This document shows positions 8,368 through 18,087 of a stretch of DNA of 64,000 nt, piece after piece. Under the pieces are notes generated by a model, which ran no database searches, was not told the DNA's origin, and saw only the letters and a program-made list of their open reading frames with translations. The stretch spans positions 505,229 through 569,228 of the forward strand of contig JADJBB010000004.1 of NCBI GenBank assembly GCA_016703965.1. Reading direction: 5' to 3'. The position numbers and the translations under genes are program-made. This stretch comes from Acidobacteriota bacterium (lineage in GTDB: Bacteria; Acidobacteriota; Blastocatellia; Pyrinomonadales; Pyrinomonadaceae). Numbering within the stretch: position 1 is the first letter of the stretch; the number at the start of each line of letters is the position of its first letter.

Positions 8368-11300
8368 CTATTTGATCGGCTGATCCGAAACAGTAAAGAA
8401 GTCACCGGTTCCGCTGTTTGTCCTGAGCATCCGCATCACATCCTCATACCCGAACGGCCTTGCACCGCGGCGGCCGAAGACGGCGATCTGGTTCCCGCTT
8501 TCATCGACCGCTCGATCGCGGTCAAGCCCCTTCGAAAGTCCGACCGCCTCGCCCTTGGTCTTAAAGGTCGCGATCAACTGCGGCTCCGGCCGCGGACTGA
8601 ATCCGGCATAGGTCGGCATCGTCTCAGGATCGGTGAGCTGCAGAACTTTGAGCCCGTTCTTACCGTCAGCGACATACGCATAAAGGCTGGCGTTGGTCAT
8701 CGCAACCTTGACGGCGTGAGCATCATTTATCGTGCCGCCAGCGTTAAAGGTCTGATCGAGCTTCGGCTCCTGAGGTTTCTCGATATCGATGATCGCTATA
8801 CCTTCCTCGCCGTTTGCGACATAAGCATAGGTTCGCGCGAGGTAGATATCATGGGCATGAGCCAGCGGAACTGAAGCCCCCTCGACCTTAACTACCTCGC
8901 CCTTGCTTTGCAGTTCCTTGATATCCAGGACATGCATTCCCGCGTGATCGACCACGAAGGCGTACAGGAACTGAACCGCTACCGCCTTAGGCTGATCAAA
9001 GGGGATCTGCTTCACGACCTTCGGCTGAAGCGGCGTTGCGAGATCGATGATCACAAGATCCCGTTCGGTCGTAATATAGGCGTAATTTCCGGCGATCGTG
9101 ACATTATTTGCGCCGGTCAGAATGCCGTTCGGATTGTAGGTGAGCGAGCGGCTCAAGAAATTATTCCGAGGTTCGCCATCGAGCAAAGTCCCGGCACCAA
9201 CGAGGATCAGCCCTTCGAATTTGTCGGCCACATAAAGATACGCATACAGCGGATGAATCGGCCCTTCCTCGTTGATCGCAGGTGCTGGTTTGCCGGCCTT
9301 TTTGGCCTCGGCATTGAGCCATAAAGCTTCGTCCGGTGGAACCTGATCTAATGTACCGTCGTCCTTGAGAACCGTTCGCCAACGCGTCGGATCGACCGCA
9401 AGCGTCGATGGAGCGGCGACTGCTGTCGCATATTTCGTAGGAACGTAGAATTTCTGTCCGATCGGCGAAACCGGAGCCGTGGTTATCCTTTCAGAAAATC
9501 CCTTGTGGTCGATCTGAGCCACGTCATACACACGCAGCCCGCCCTTTCCGGCCGCAACATATGCATACTCACCGCGAACCTGAACCTGCAGAACCTCAGG
9601 ACGGCCTTTGTTTTCGTATACTTCCTCGAGTTCCCTGCCATCGCGAACGAACTTCTCGTAGTTATCCTTATACGCAAGCTTGTGCAGATTACTGCCGTAA
9701 ACCGCTTGCGGCTCGGTGTGTTCGGTTACGGCAACGGCCTCTAGAGCATCGGTTCCCGCTATATAAATATAGCGGCCCATGAAATTCACAAAGTTCGTGC
9801 CCTGGAGCAGAACTTGGGCGAGCCAGGCGTTATTATCTTTATCTTTAGAGACGTGGCAGTCAGAACAACCCTGAGTTTCCTTGCCTCGAACCGTATGGGG
9901 TACGTGCGTATTAAAAGCCTGCCCCGAAAAACCCTCAGCTGATAGCGTCTGCTGCTGGTGATAGATCCATTCCCGATTCTGATTCCGCGAGCTTACAAGC
10001 ACGGCAGAACTCGACCGAACCGGAGCGACCATGTGACCTGTTACGGTTCCGTCCTTACCCAGCATGAAGATATCGTCGCGCAGGACCTGGAAATTATAGG
10101 AAGTAAAGTTTCGAGAATCGCCGCCTTCGTTATGGCGCATCGGCGTTTTGCGATTCGCCTCCATACTCAGATGGCAGCCAAAACAGCTCGTGACCCAGGA
10201 GGTATGACACGCGTAACACGTCATGCTGCTCTCGCGATGGGCAAGCATTTCCTCGGTCGCCTTAGTATCACCCCACGTTTTTGCGTCACGCTGCATCGTC
10301 TTGGCATAGGCGCTTTTTTCATTGTAATCCGGATTTCCCGGCGTGACAGTGTCAGCGGTTTGCGTTACTTTCCAGCATTTTCCTGGCTCGACGATAGAGT
10401 TTTGAACTATATCGCCCTGCTTAAGAACGATCGGCTCACCTTTCTCATCCTTACATTTCTTGGCAGTTGCTTGAGCAGCCGTAGCCAATACCTGCAGCAC
10501 CGAGAGCCGACGGCCATCTATTCCGCGAAACTGCAGTCGCGTCAGGTCACGGCCAATCAGGGGCTTCTTGGCTCTTTCGCGCAAAGTTATCTCGCCGCGG
10601 ACGGTCACAGGCATTGCCGCCGGGCCGCTGGTCAGCGTATTTGCCTTTTCTTTTGCGGATCCGTGGCAGTCTACACAGCCGATCTCGAGAGCAGCTCGCG
10701 GTTCGTTATAAAGGATTCCAGTACCATGGCTGTCCTGACGGAAGTGGCAATCGACGCAGTGCATTCCCTTTTCGAGATGAATATCCTGTAAGTGGACAGC
10801 TTTTTTAAATTTGTCAGGATCCTCCGGAGCGACCACCTTATCATCGGCGTCCAATAGGTTGCCCTTTCGGTCCTTTTTATAGACATTCTTGAACATCCAG
10901 CCATGGCCGTGGGAATCGGCGAACTGAACATTCTTGAGCTTACTGTTGAACTCCGCCGTACCCGTTTTTTGTAAAAATATTGAATCAGACCACAACCCAC
11001 GGACGGAAGAACCTTCAGGATTTTTTTGTAGTTTCGCGATCTCTTCGGACTGCGTGGGGTTGATCTGCTTGTCCTGCGGATACATCATTTTGCCGTCTGA
11101 TTCGTTATCCCACCATGTACGGCCAAGATAGGTCGCGACCATATTTGTCCCGGGGTGCATATGACAGGTCATGCATTGAGTAGTCGGGATCTGCGACGTA
11201 AATTGATGTTTTATTGGATGGCCGGATTCGTTCTTCGGAATACTCTTGTCAGCCGATTGTGAGAAGCCCTGATTCCCTGCCTGCGCGTAATGGCCGGCCG

Positions 11301-12351
11301 CAGTCACGCTTGTGTCATTTGCGTAAACCACGTGACACGCAGTACATCCGGCCGAACGATAATCACCAGCCTGATCATTCGTTCCAAGAAAGTTCAGCGT
11401 TGGATCGAGTAAGCGTGTTTTCTGCAAGCCCAGATAAACGGGATCTGTTCGATTGTTTGTACCAAGTCCGCGAGGGCTGAGTCCTTTGTCTGGTTTTCCG
11501 CCCTCTTCTTCCCTATCAGGGTTTCCAATCTCAAGACGCCGTTTACCGCCACGCTCGAAAACACGAAGGATATTTCCGGGCTGCGACAACTCCCAGCGCG
11601 GAAGCGGATATATTGATTCAAGAAAGCCTTTCTTGGCCTGCTGTTCACGAGTTGGTTTTGGACTTTGAAACAAAGCCTGCGGATAACCGTCCTCGTTATA
11701 GCTTTCCCCAAAATGGGTATCTTTTATATGAAAACCGCCGTTATTATAAAGAGCCGCCCCCCACAGCATTGCCCCATGAGCCATGCTGCCCTGGGAGACG
11801 TTACGGTTCTGATCTGCATGACATTCACCGCATGATTGCTGGATGACGCGAAAATCTCCGGGATTCACGAAACGAACAAACTCGCGGCTTTCCTTGGCGA
11901 TCAAGGCATTCGTACGCTCAGGATTTTTGCTGGAGCAATCCCCGTTTTTACACCCCCATTCTTTAGGGAACTTTGGTTGAACGTGAGCTTCTTTTTGAAT
12001 CGTCGAAGCAGGATTGCCGCCGTGGCAAGCCGTACACGTCAGTCCTTGCGCGTCCTTACCTTCCTTTATCGTGTCAAAAACGTCGCCGGTCGCATTGTAG
12101 CGGTGCATCGGCTCGATATTGTTATGGCATTTAATGCAGCCTTCTAGTTTAGGTACGGCTTCAACCGCAGGCGCAGCCGTTGCGGCAGGTACTGGGGCTG
12201 GAGAAGCTGCGTTAGCGGGCGGTTTCTCCTGCGCACTAACTTTTAGTTCTGCAAGCGAATTGACTTTCCAACCGGCTGCGATAAGTAGGCACGCGAATGC
12301 AAACAAAACGATCAACTTGATTCGTACAACCCTGTCGGATTTTGCTCTCAT
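8368..12351 (-). CDS. Decahaem c-type cytochrome with C-terminal LVIVD-type repeat domain
   Basis: 1327 aa. The N-terminus has an uncleaved or cleavable signal/anchor (LIVLFAFACLLIAAGW) and then an Ala/Pro-rich linker. Ten CxxCH haem-binding motifs lie in roughly residues 70-840, including a close pair CYACH-CFGCH and several extra His residues that could be distal ligands. From about residue 860 to the end the sequence has repeats of the form AYVADG..GL.VLQL and AYITTERDLVIIDLATP, typical of LVIVD beta-propeller-like repeats of cell-surface proteins. It is probably exported, perhaps exposed on the surface, and carries electrons along its haem chain. It is transcribed after the outer-membrane barrel gene (20-bp gap), which suggests a barrel-cytochrome pair. 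Confidence 0.88.
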   Translation of the reverse strand: MRAKSDRVVRIKLIVLFAFACLLIAAGWKVNSLAELKVSAQEKPPANAASPAPVPAATAAPAVEAVPKLEGCIKCHNNIEPMHRYNATGDVFDTIKEGKDAQGLTCTACHGGNPASTIQKEAHVQPKFPKEWGCKNGDCSSKNPERTNALIAKESREFVRFVNPGDFRVIQQSCGECHADQNRNVSQGSMAHGAMLWGAALYNNGGFHIKDTHFGESYNEDGYPQALFQSPKPTREQQAKKGFLESIYPLPRWELSQPGNILRVFERGGKRRLEIGNPDREEEGGKPDKGLSPRGLGTNNRTDPVYLGLQKTRLLDPTLNFLGTNDQAGDYRSAGCTACHVVYANDTSVTAAGHYAQAGNQGFSQSADKSIPKNESGHPIKHQFTSQIPTTQCMTCHMHPGTNMVATYLGRTWWDNESDGKMMYPQDKQINPTQSEEIAKLQKNPEGSSVRGLWSDSIFLQKTGTAEFNSKLKNVQFADSHGHGWMFKNVYKKDRKGNLLDADDKVVAPEDPDKFKKAVHLQDIHLEKGMHCVDCHFRQDSHGTGILYNEPRAALEIGCVDCHGSAKEKANTLTSGPAAMPVTVRGEITLRERAKKPLIGRDLTRLQFRGIDGRRLSVLQVLATAAQATAKKCKDEKGEPIVLKQGDIVQNSIVEPGKCWKVTQTADTVTPGNPDYNEKSAYAKTMQRDAKTWGDTKATEEMLAHRESSMTCYACHTSWVTSCFGCHLSMEANRKTPMRHNEGGDSRNFTSYNFQVLRDDIFMLGKDGTVTGHMVAPVRSSSAVLVSSRNQNREWIYHQQQTLSAEGFSGQAFNTHVPHTVRGKETQGCSDCHVSKDKDNNAWLAQVLLQGTNFVNFMGRYIYIAGTDALEAVAVTEHTEPQAVYGSNLHKLAYKDNYEKFVRDGRELEEVYENKGRPEVLQVQVRGEYAYVAAGKGGLRVYDVAQIDHKGFSERITTAPVSPIGQKFYVPTKYATAVAAPSTLAVDPTRWRTVLKDDGTLDQVPPDEALWLNAEAKKAGKPAPAINEEGPIHPLYAYLYVADKFEGLILVGAGTLLDGEPRNNFLSRSLTYNPNGILTGANNVTIAGNYAYITTERDLVIIDLATPLQPKVVKQIPFDQPKAVAVQFLYAFVVDHAGMHVLDIKELQSKGEVVKVEGASVPLAHAHDIYLARTYAYVANGEEGIAIIDIEKPQEPKLDQTFNAGGTINDAHAVKVAMTNASLYAYVADGKNGLKVLQLTDPETMPTYAGFSPRPEPQLIATFKTKGEAVGLSKGLDRDRAVDESGNQIAVFGRRGARPFGYEDVMRMLRTNSGTGDFFTVSDQPIK

Positions 12352-12371
12352 GTCGAAAAATGCCTCTCGCT

Positions 12372-14486
12372 CTAGAAGATCAGTTTCATCTGACTAAACA
12401 GTGAATATTGGGGTTTTGACGGATTAACTACATCGCCCGTGCAAAAATTCGGTATCGGGCAATTTCGCGCCCGATCGGTGTAAACATCCCTGAAGCCCTT
12501 TCCGGCAAAGAAAATGCTTCCGCCGAAAGTAAAGGTAAGATTGTTTATTAAAAAAGGACGATAAACTGCTCCGAGGCTCAGGTCGTAGCCGATCTCATGC
12601 CTCACATTCGGCTGAAACAAAACGTATTCGAGCGGTTCAGTCCTGTGGAAACGCAAGTAGTTCGCGTTAAAGATCGCCTTGAACGTTTGCGTCAATTCAG
12701 CATCGACACCGGCGTTGTAAATGAATATACCAGGATTAACAAAATTCGCCTGGCCCTCGGTCTTGCTTGATCTGAGCGTCGGCAATAGACTATTGCCCTG
12801 CACCAAACCGACCTCCGTCGACACCAGCCTTATTCCCTGGCGATTCCAGTATGAAAACTGTCCGCCAACGAAATTGGGATCGTCCAAAATTGCATCAAAT
12901 CCGGTTGCCTTGTTATCCGTTGGGTTGCTGTCACCGGACGAGAAAAAAGCAGAGGCGCGAAATCGCAGCCAGTTCTTATCGATCGAAGCCTCGACCGCCG
13001 CCATATGGGCCCTAATGTCGGTTTTCTTACCCGCGATTGGATTATGGCTGTCTTTTCCAAAGGCGAAGTAGTAAGAGTTGGTCAGATTTAACACGCCGAT
13101 ATGGCCATCACCATTAAATCCGATGTATCCAGCCTGCACGTTATGCTGTCTCGCATCACCAACAAGAGCGGGCCTAACGAGAAAACCATTCGTGTCGTAA
13201 TGAATGTCACCGCGGTCGTCGTTGTAAGCCCCGACCGCCTGAATGGTATAGCCCTTCGTCAGAAAATCCTGACGGAAAATGTTGGCTATATAAACATTCT
13301 GTTTGCGAAACTCAAAAGCGTTGAGACCGCTGTTCGTGTCCTTTTCAAGCTGGTGGAACCACGCGAGATTGAATTGGGTCTTGTTATTTGAAAAGCCGCC
13401 GAAGACCCTGGCTCCCAAGTTATTGTCGGAATAAAGAAATCCTCGGAAATCTGCGTTAAACGACTGTATTCCAACGCGGGCTGAGACAGCGTCAAAGTTA
13501 TCGTTAGTATCGAACAGTTTGACCTCGCCGAAGGCCTCTTCGAGAGAAACATGATAATCAGTTCTGGTCGTCCCTCGCCTCACGTCGACGTTTACAATGC
13601 CGTTCTCTCTGGCGTTCAGATAATTAGGGATGCTGATCGTCGGCGAGATCTTGAATGCCCACGTACGTGGCCTGAATACTGTCTGTCCTTTGAAAAACTC
13701 AAACGATACCTGAAGCGTCTCGCTAAAAGAAAAGCTCTCGGGTCGGCCAAAAAAATTGTTACTGTCGGGATTGGCCGAACTTACATTATTCCCCGACGGC
13801 GTCCGGCGGAGCTCAACTCCGGTCGTGCTGGCACCGGACAAGATCATAAAATAATCGTTGCCGATGATGGGGCGATCACCTTTTAATATGTTCTGATCGT
13901 AGGGGTTGTACCAGCGTCCGCGTTTGAATGGAATATCGCGGCCGCGAGCTCCTTTGTCCCCATAGCGGTCGTACTCGGGAAATCCGATACGCCAGCGATC
14001 ACGCACCTCACGCCGGTCTGGAACCGCATTCTTATCGGCTACCGGCGGGCCCTCGGCAGGAACCTCTTTGGATGGATCAGCAACCGTGAAGTCGATCTTT
14101 CGCTCGCCACCATCGACGATCACATTCTCAAGCGTGGGGCATTTTTTCTTCGACTCATCGCAGATGATATTTGAGAATGTCCCGTATTCAGGTGCTTTTC
14201 CTCGATCGAAGCGTGCCTCGAACGGAGCGGCGACCGTAATACGATAGGCACCTGATCGAACCTTTATGGAGTAGCTTCCGTCTGGTTTAGTTCTTGTTGA
14301 AGAGTTGTCAGTGTTTGTTTGATTGGTAGCTACGACCAAGACGCCTGCTGCGGGCTTGCCGTCCACAAAGGCAACTTTTCCCGTGATCCTACCGCTTGAC
14401 GACTGGGCATTACTCGTATCAGCCGCCACCAAGATTAGCAACGAAGCCGCAATCAATAGAGCAAGTTTGAAACAACTCGACACCAT
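12372..14486 (-). CDS. Outer-membrane beta-barrel with N-terminal carboxypeptidase-regulatory domain
   Basis: 704 aa. A Sec signal (ALLIAASLLILVAADTSNAQ) is followed by a carboxypeptidase-regulatory-like domain (residues about 30-130: GRITGKVAFVDGKPAAGVLV, PDGSYSIKVRSGAYRITV). Then comes a region rich in alternating hydrophobic/polar strands with many Asn, Phe and Tyr residues and a C-terminal aromatic end (SLFSQMKLIF), typical of an outer-membrane barrel. No TonB box or plug is evident, so it looks like a porin-type or structural barrel, not a TonB receptor. Because it is the first gene of a two-gene unit with a decahaem cytochrome, it may be the sheath of an electron conduit, analogous to MtrB/PioB-type porins but not recognisably homologous by eye. 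Confidence 0.7.
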   Translation of the reverse strand: MVSSCFKLALLIAASLLILVAADTSNAQSSSGRITGKVAFVDGKPAAGVLVVATNQTNTDNSSTRTKPDGSYSIKVRSGAYRITVAAPFEARFDRGKAPEYGTFSNIICDESKKKCPTLENVIVDGGERKIDFTVADPSKEVPAEGPPVADKNAVPDRREVRDRWRIGFPEYDRYGDKGARGRDIPFKRGRWYNPYDQNILKGDRPIIGNDYFMILSGASTTGVELRRTPSGNNVSSANPDSNNFFGRPESFSFSETLQVSFEFFKGQTVFRPRTWAFKISPTISIPNYLNARENGIVNVDVRRGTTRTDYHVSLEEAFGEVKLFDTNDNFDAVSARVGIQSFNADFRGFLYSDNNLGARVFGGFSNNKTQFNLAWFHQLEKDTNSGLNAFEFRKQNVYIANIFRQDFLTKGYTIQAVGAYNDDRGDIHYDTNGFLVRPALVGDARQHNVQAGYIGFNGDGHIGVLNLTNSYYFAFGKDSHNPIAGKKTDIRAHMAAVEASIDKNWLRFRASAFFSSGDSNPTDNKATGFDAILDDPNFVGGQFSYWNRQGIRLVSTEVGLVQGNSLLPTLRSSKTEGQANFVNPGIFIYNAGVDAELTQTFKAIFNANYLRFHRTEPLEYVLFQPNVRHEIGYDLSLGAVYRPFLINNLTFTFGGSIFFAGKGFRDVYTDRARNCPIPNFCTGDVVNPSKPQYSLFSQMKLIF

Positions 14487-14561
14487 ATAGACTGACCCTT
14501 ATACGACTGAAATAGAAAATGCTGTCAGTGCTTGTAACATAAATCTGCCCCAATAACAATA

Positions 14562-14585
14562 TTTTTCCGGATTATTTCGGAAAAA
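14562..14585. promoter_or_regulatory. Inverted repeat in the divergent promoter region
   Basis: TTTTTCCG and CGGAAAAA (8-bp arms, 8-bp spacer) lie between the divergent barrel/cytochrome unit and the haem-binding-protein operon. The site overlaps the start of a plus-strand promoter candidate, so it could control both directions. No regulator is encoded nearby. Confidence 0.35.
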
Positions 14586-14587
14586 AC

Positions 14588-14616
14588 TTGACTATCACGG
14601 CGGTTTGTATAATATT
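14588..14616 (+). promoter_or_regulatory. Promoter candidate for the plus-strand electron-transfer operon
   Basis: TTGACT is followed after 17 bp by AATATT; a TATAAT also lies in between with a short 14-bp spacing. The first likely start codon is at 14627, so the leader would be very short. This is a match by eye only. Confidence 0.35.
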
Positions 14617-14626
14617 CGTACGCATC

Positions 14627-16285
14627 ATGAAAACAACCTCCACGCTCAAAAGGATCAAGTTCTTTGCGGGAATCATGATCAGCCTGTTCCTTGTTGCTTC
14701 AGTCCATTCGCAGAGCCTTACCGTTTCAGACGTTCAGACGATCATTGCTCAGGCCGTTTCAAAAGCCGTGGTGATGAACCAAAAGGTAACCGTTTCGGTC
14801 ACTGATAAAGAAGGAAATCTGCTCGGCACGTTTGCGATGACGGGCACGGCTGCTAACACACTCATCAGGAGCGTTGGCCGAGCAGGCCAGGGACTCGAAA
14901 ATGTGTCGATACCTTCATCCGCCGCGTCGCATTCTAAGGCAGGTACTGCAGGTATATTTTCTACCGGAGGCAACGCCTTTACGACTCGGACCGCCAGTTT
15001 TATCATTCAGGAACATTTCCCGTCTCTTATCGATAATCGACCTGGCGGACCACTTTACGGAGTCCAATTTTCTACGCTGCCGTGTTCGGATATAGCAATT
15101 GCGGCTCTTCCAGTTGGTTTGTCCGGCGATCCCGGTGGAATTCCGCTGTATAAAAATGGCGTTGCGGTCGGCGGAGTCGGAGTTGAGGGGGATGGATTGT
15201 ATACCGTCGATCGCAACCCGGCGGACAATGACCAGTCCTATGAAGAAACGATTGCGGTTTACGCAACGAAAGGCTTCGAATCCCCTGAGCCTATTCGTGC
15301 TGATAACATACTGGTTGAGGGCATACGGTTTCCATTCGCGAACGTTTCGAATCCTGATAATGTTAATTTGATCTCGTTTGCCTTGTTGCCGGGACTTGTA
15401 ACTGCCGCAGTGAGAGCCGCTCCGCCTTCAGATTTGGTTCCTGGAGTCCTGAACGGGGTTAATGGACAGTATAGTTCAAGATTCCCAACTATAGCAGGCT
15501 CTGCCTTAACAGTTGCAGAGGTTCAGCAGATTTTGGGGAATGCGGCGGCTACGGCTAGTCGAACGCGTGCGGGGATAAGACAACCTATCGGAAGCGTTGC
15601 CAGGGTAACAATGTCAGTTGTCGATACGGATGGTAAGGTCTTGGGGATTTTCCAGCAGAAAGATGCTCCTGTTTTCGGACTGGATGTTGCGGTGCAAAAG
15701 GCTCGTACCGCCAACTTCTTTGCACGCTCCGACGCCGGCACAAAATTAACCGCGGCCGGATTCGGTTCGTTTGTCACACGTGCGGCAGCAGATGGCATCA
15801 GCCTAAACGGGTCGATCGCATTCAGCGACCGTGCCGTTGGGTTCCTTCATAGGCCATTGTTTCCAGATGGGATAAACAGCACGCAAGCGGGGCCGTTCAG
15901 CTCCTTGCTCGCCGATTGGAGTCCTTTCAATGTTGGATTGCAATCCGAGATCATAAAAGCGTTTTTCACTTCGCCTCCAGCCATGTGTCGGGGAGTCGAA
16001 TTCAAGAAAAAGGAATTCCTGATGGCACCATGCCCTTGTACATCCATTAATGAGGTCCGAAACGGGATCCAGATCTTTGCGGGCGGTATACCGATCTATC
16101 GTGGATCGACCCTTGTGGGTGCGATCGGCGTCAGCGGCGATGGCATTGACCAGGACGACCTTATCGCGGCCGGCGGTGCAAATACCTTTGCCCCTCCTGA
16201 AACAATCCGGTCAGACAGAACCTTCGTTCGCGGCGTACGCCTCCCGTTTCTGAAGTTCCCGGCCCGACCTTTCCTCGATCAGTAA
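14627..16285 (+). CDS. Tandem HbpS/GlcG-like (DUF336) haem-binding protein, secreted
   Basis: 552 aa from the ATG at 14627, chosen because it gives a clean Sec signal (KRIKFFAGIMISLFLVASVHSQ); an upstream TTG at 14588 would bury it. Two copies of one domain are visible: TVSDVQTIIAQAV...VTVSVTDKEGNLLGTF with GGIPLYKNGVAVGGVGVEGDG in the first half, and TVAEVQQILGNAA...VTMSVVDTDGKVLGIF with GGIPIYRGSTLVGAIGVSGDG in the second. This is the HbpS/GlcG fold, known in streptomycetes to bind haem outside the cell. In this cluster a role in haem handling or redox sensing next to multihaem cytochromes is a reasonable inference. The second domain has extra Cys residues (PCPCTS). Confidence 0.82.
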   Translation: MKTTSTLKRIKFFAGIMISLFLVASVHSQSLTVSDVQTIIAQAVSKAVVMNQKVTVSVTDKEGNLLGTFAMTGTAANTLIRSVGRAGQGLENVSIPSSAASHSKAGTAGIFSTGGNAFTTRTASFIIQEHFPSLIDNRPGGPLYGVQFSTLPCSDIAIAALPVGLSGDPGGIPLYKNGVAVGGVGVEGDGLYTVDRNPADNDQSYEETIAVYATKGFESPEPIRADNILVEGIRFPFANVSNPDNVNLISFALLPGLVTAAVRAAPPSDLVPGVLNGVNGQYSSRFPTIAGSALTVAEVQQILGNAAATASRTRAGIRQPIGSVARVTMSVVDTDGKVLGIFQQKDAPVFGLDVAVQKARTANFFARSDAGTKLTAAGFGSFVTRAAADGISLNGSIAFSDRAVGFLHRPLFPDGINSTQAGPFSSLLADWSPFNVGLQSEIIKAFFTSPPAMCRGVEFKKKEFLMAPCPCTSINEVRNGIQIFAGGIPIYRGSTLVGAIGVSGDGIDQDDLIAAGGANTFAPPETIRSDRTFVRGVRLPFLKFPARPFLDQ

Positions 16286-16289
16286 TAAC

Positions 16290-17069
16290 ATGTCTCTTCT
16301 GCGACTGATAGCGGTTCTCGTTCTACTCATACCGTCTGGAACGGTCGCAGTAGCGGCGCAGTCGGCCGGCTCGCTAGAAGTGTCCGGGAGAGTAAAGATC
16401 GGCGGGAAAGTCGAGAAACTGACGAGAAAGCGCTTCTACCTTTTCCGCGGCGGTCTTGAGGCAAATAAAACTCTGGTTGAAAAGTTGAAGGCCGCCAGCG
16501 TAACCTCGCGTGATTGCTTCTACTGCGCCCAGAAAGCAAGTCCCGAATTCATAGCATGGCTTAAGGCAGAAGAATGTGAGTCGCCATATTGCCGAGCCAT
16601 AACGGTGGACGACACAAAGAAGGTACCCGAATTTCTGGCGGCCTACGATAAAGGATTAAAGCAATTTCGAAACAAGCCGGCCATCGCCCAACAATGGCTC
16701 ACTACCAATCTTTCACCCAACTTGCGGGACGGTTTCTATAAACAGCAAAAGGCGTCAATAAGTACGATATTGGGTACGGTAAAGCCTCTTCAGTCCTCGA
16801 TGACCGACAGCGTCTCGGTAAAGGCTATCTTTATCGACATCCCTGTGAGCAGCGGTAGTAAGCCGACTGAGACTTTCCTGGTCTCAAATATCATTCCGCT
16901 CGAATTCGGCGGCAAAAGCTATCTCTGGGCGTGCGAGGTTGAGATCGGTTCAGCGAAAAAGGTTACCCTCGCTCTTCAAGTACCCGAAGCCGGGAAGACG
17001 ATCAAGAAATGTGAGGTTATCGTGAAGGATCTTCCGGCATGCGCGGCCGGTGTGTGTGCAGCGAAATGA
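16290..17069 (+). CDS. Secreted Cys-containing protein of unknown function
   Basis: 259 aa, 4 bp after the haem-binding-protein gene and overlapping the next gene by ATGA, so it is part of the operon. A Sec signal is visible (LIAVLVLLIPSGTVAVAAQ). The N-terminal third holds GRVKIGGKVEKLTRKRFYLFRGG, which looks like a small beta-domain, and then a Cys group (DCFYC, ECESPYC). Two more Cys lie at the C-terminus (CAAGVCAAK). There is no CxxCH motif, so it is not a c-type cytochrome; disulphides or a metal site are possible. I do not recognise the family. Its fixed place between haem-binding and multihaem genes suggests an accessory role in the same system. Confidence 0.75.
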   Translation: MSLLRLIAVLVLLIPSGTVAVAAQSAGSLEVSGRVKIGGKVEKLTRKRFYLFRGGLEANKTLVEKLKAASVTSRDCFYCAQKASPEFIAWLKAEECESPYCRAITVDDTKKVPEFLAAYDKGLKQFRNKPAIAQQWLTTNLSPNLRDGFYKQQKASISTILGTVKPLQSSMTDSVSVKAIFIDIPVSSGSKPTETFLVSNIIPLEFGGKSYLWACEVEIGSAKKVTLALQVPEAGKTIKKCEVIVKDLPACAAGVCAAK

Positions 17070-18076
17070 GGAGACTTTTCATTCAGTTTTTAGCCGCCTT
17101 AGTCGTGATATTTTTCGCGGGCGGCTTTTCGTATGAAATATCGGCACAAAAGCGGGACTCATTTTTGCACAGCACGTCTTCACACAAAAAACTTGATTGC
17201 AGTTCGTGTCACAAGAACCCAACTTCCAATTGGGCAGCGCTTCGCGGTTATCCGGATGTTGCAGATTTTCCAGGACATACCGCCTGCAATAGCTGTCACA
17301 GCGGGAGGCAATTCCTAAACCTTTGTAGTGCTTGTCATACGCCAGGGGCAACTCCTAAGAGTGCACCGCGTTATCCATTCCCGGCGAAAGGAAACTCTCA
17401 GGAATTTAATACCGTCTTTCCGCACAATGTGCATCAAGACATTATTGCTTCGAACACTAGAAGATCGGATGTTGCCGTCGCTCATTTTGTAAACGCTAGC
17501 TTTCGTGAACAGCTAAACGCGGATGACAAACCGCAATTCAACAATTGCGCGATCTGCCATCAGACATCCGATGCCTTGCCAAAACTCGCCCCTCGAATGC
17601 CGGCAACAGAAAAGCCCCTAGCAGACGCAGCGCCGGATTCGTTCGTGCCAAAACCTGCTTTCTTCAAAGACATGCCAAGCGGGCACGCAACTTGTTTCGC
17701 CTGTCATTTTCAGGGAGCACAGCCGACCGGAATGAATTGTGCCGGCTGTCACAGCCTTACCACACGCCATTTCGAATCGAACGTCGTAAAGCGATATTCC
17801 TTCAAATTTGATCACCAGCAAAAGGAACATTCGGTCCGTGATTGTATGACCTGTCATCTGCGGATCTCGCAGAACGGCGACGTGAGGACTATGAAAGATG
17901 CAGATGTACCATTCGTTGCCTGCGTCTCGTGTCACAATCACGCAGAAGATATCTCGAAAGAGGTTGCGAAGCGAAAGGAAAGTGCTGATAAGGGGCTTGC
18001 TCCATTCCAGTGCATATACTGTCACACGCCGGCGGTTGGAAGATTTCCAATGCCACCCAGCCACGAGGCTCGATAG
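17066..18076 (+). CDS. Nine-haem periplasmic c-type cytochrome
   Basis: 336 aa from the ATG at 17066, which overlaps the previous stop (ATGA) and gives a proper signal peptide (FLAALVVIFFAGGFSYEISAQ). Nine CxxCH motifs are present (CSSCH, CNSCH, CSACH, CAICH, CFACH, CAGCH, CMTCH, CVSCH, CIYCH), spread over the whole mature chain, with further His residues as possible sixth ligands (FPHNVHQD, KFDHQQKEH). The FDHxxH-type spacing recalls cytochrome c3/c7 and doubled-CxxCH families. It is probably a soluble periplasmic electron carrier. The next gene starts 11 bp downstream. Confidence 0.92.
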   Translation: MRRLFIQFLAALVVIFFAGGFSYEISAQKRDSFLHSTSSHKKLDCSSCHKNPTSNWAALRGYPDVADFPGHTACNSCHSGRQFLNLCSACHTPGATPKSAPRYPFPAKGNSQEFNTVFPHNVHQDIIASNTRRSDVAVAHFVNASFREQLNADDKPQFNNCAICHQTSDALPKLAPRMPATEKPLADAAPDSFVPKPAFFKDMPSGHATCFACHFQGAQPTGMNCAGCHSLTTRHFESNVVKRYSFKFDHQQKEHSVRDCMTCHLRISQNGDVRTMKDADVPFVACVSCHNHAEDISKEVAKRKESADKGLAPFQCIYCHTPAVGRFPMPPSHEAR

Positions 18077-18087
18077 AATTCTTGAGA

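Noticed and set aside
18010..18087. Upstream ATG for the second nine-haem cytochrome gene
   Set aside because: The extension overlaps the preceding cytochrome gene and would bury the lipoprotein signal that begins after the ATG at 18088.
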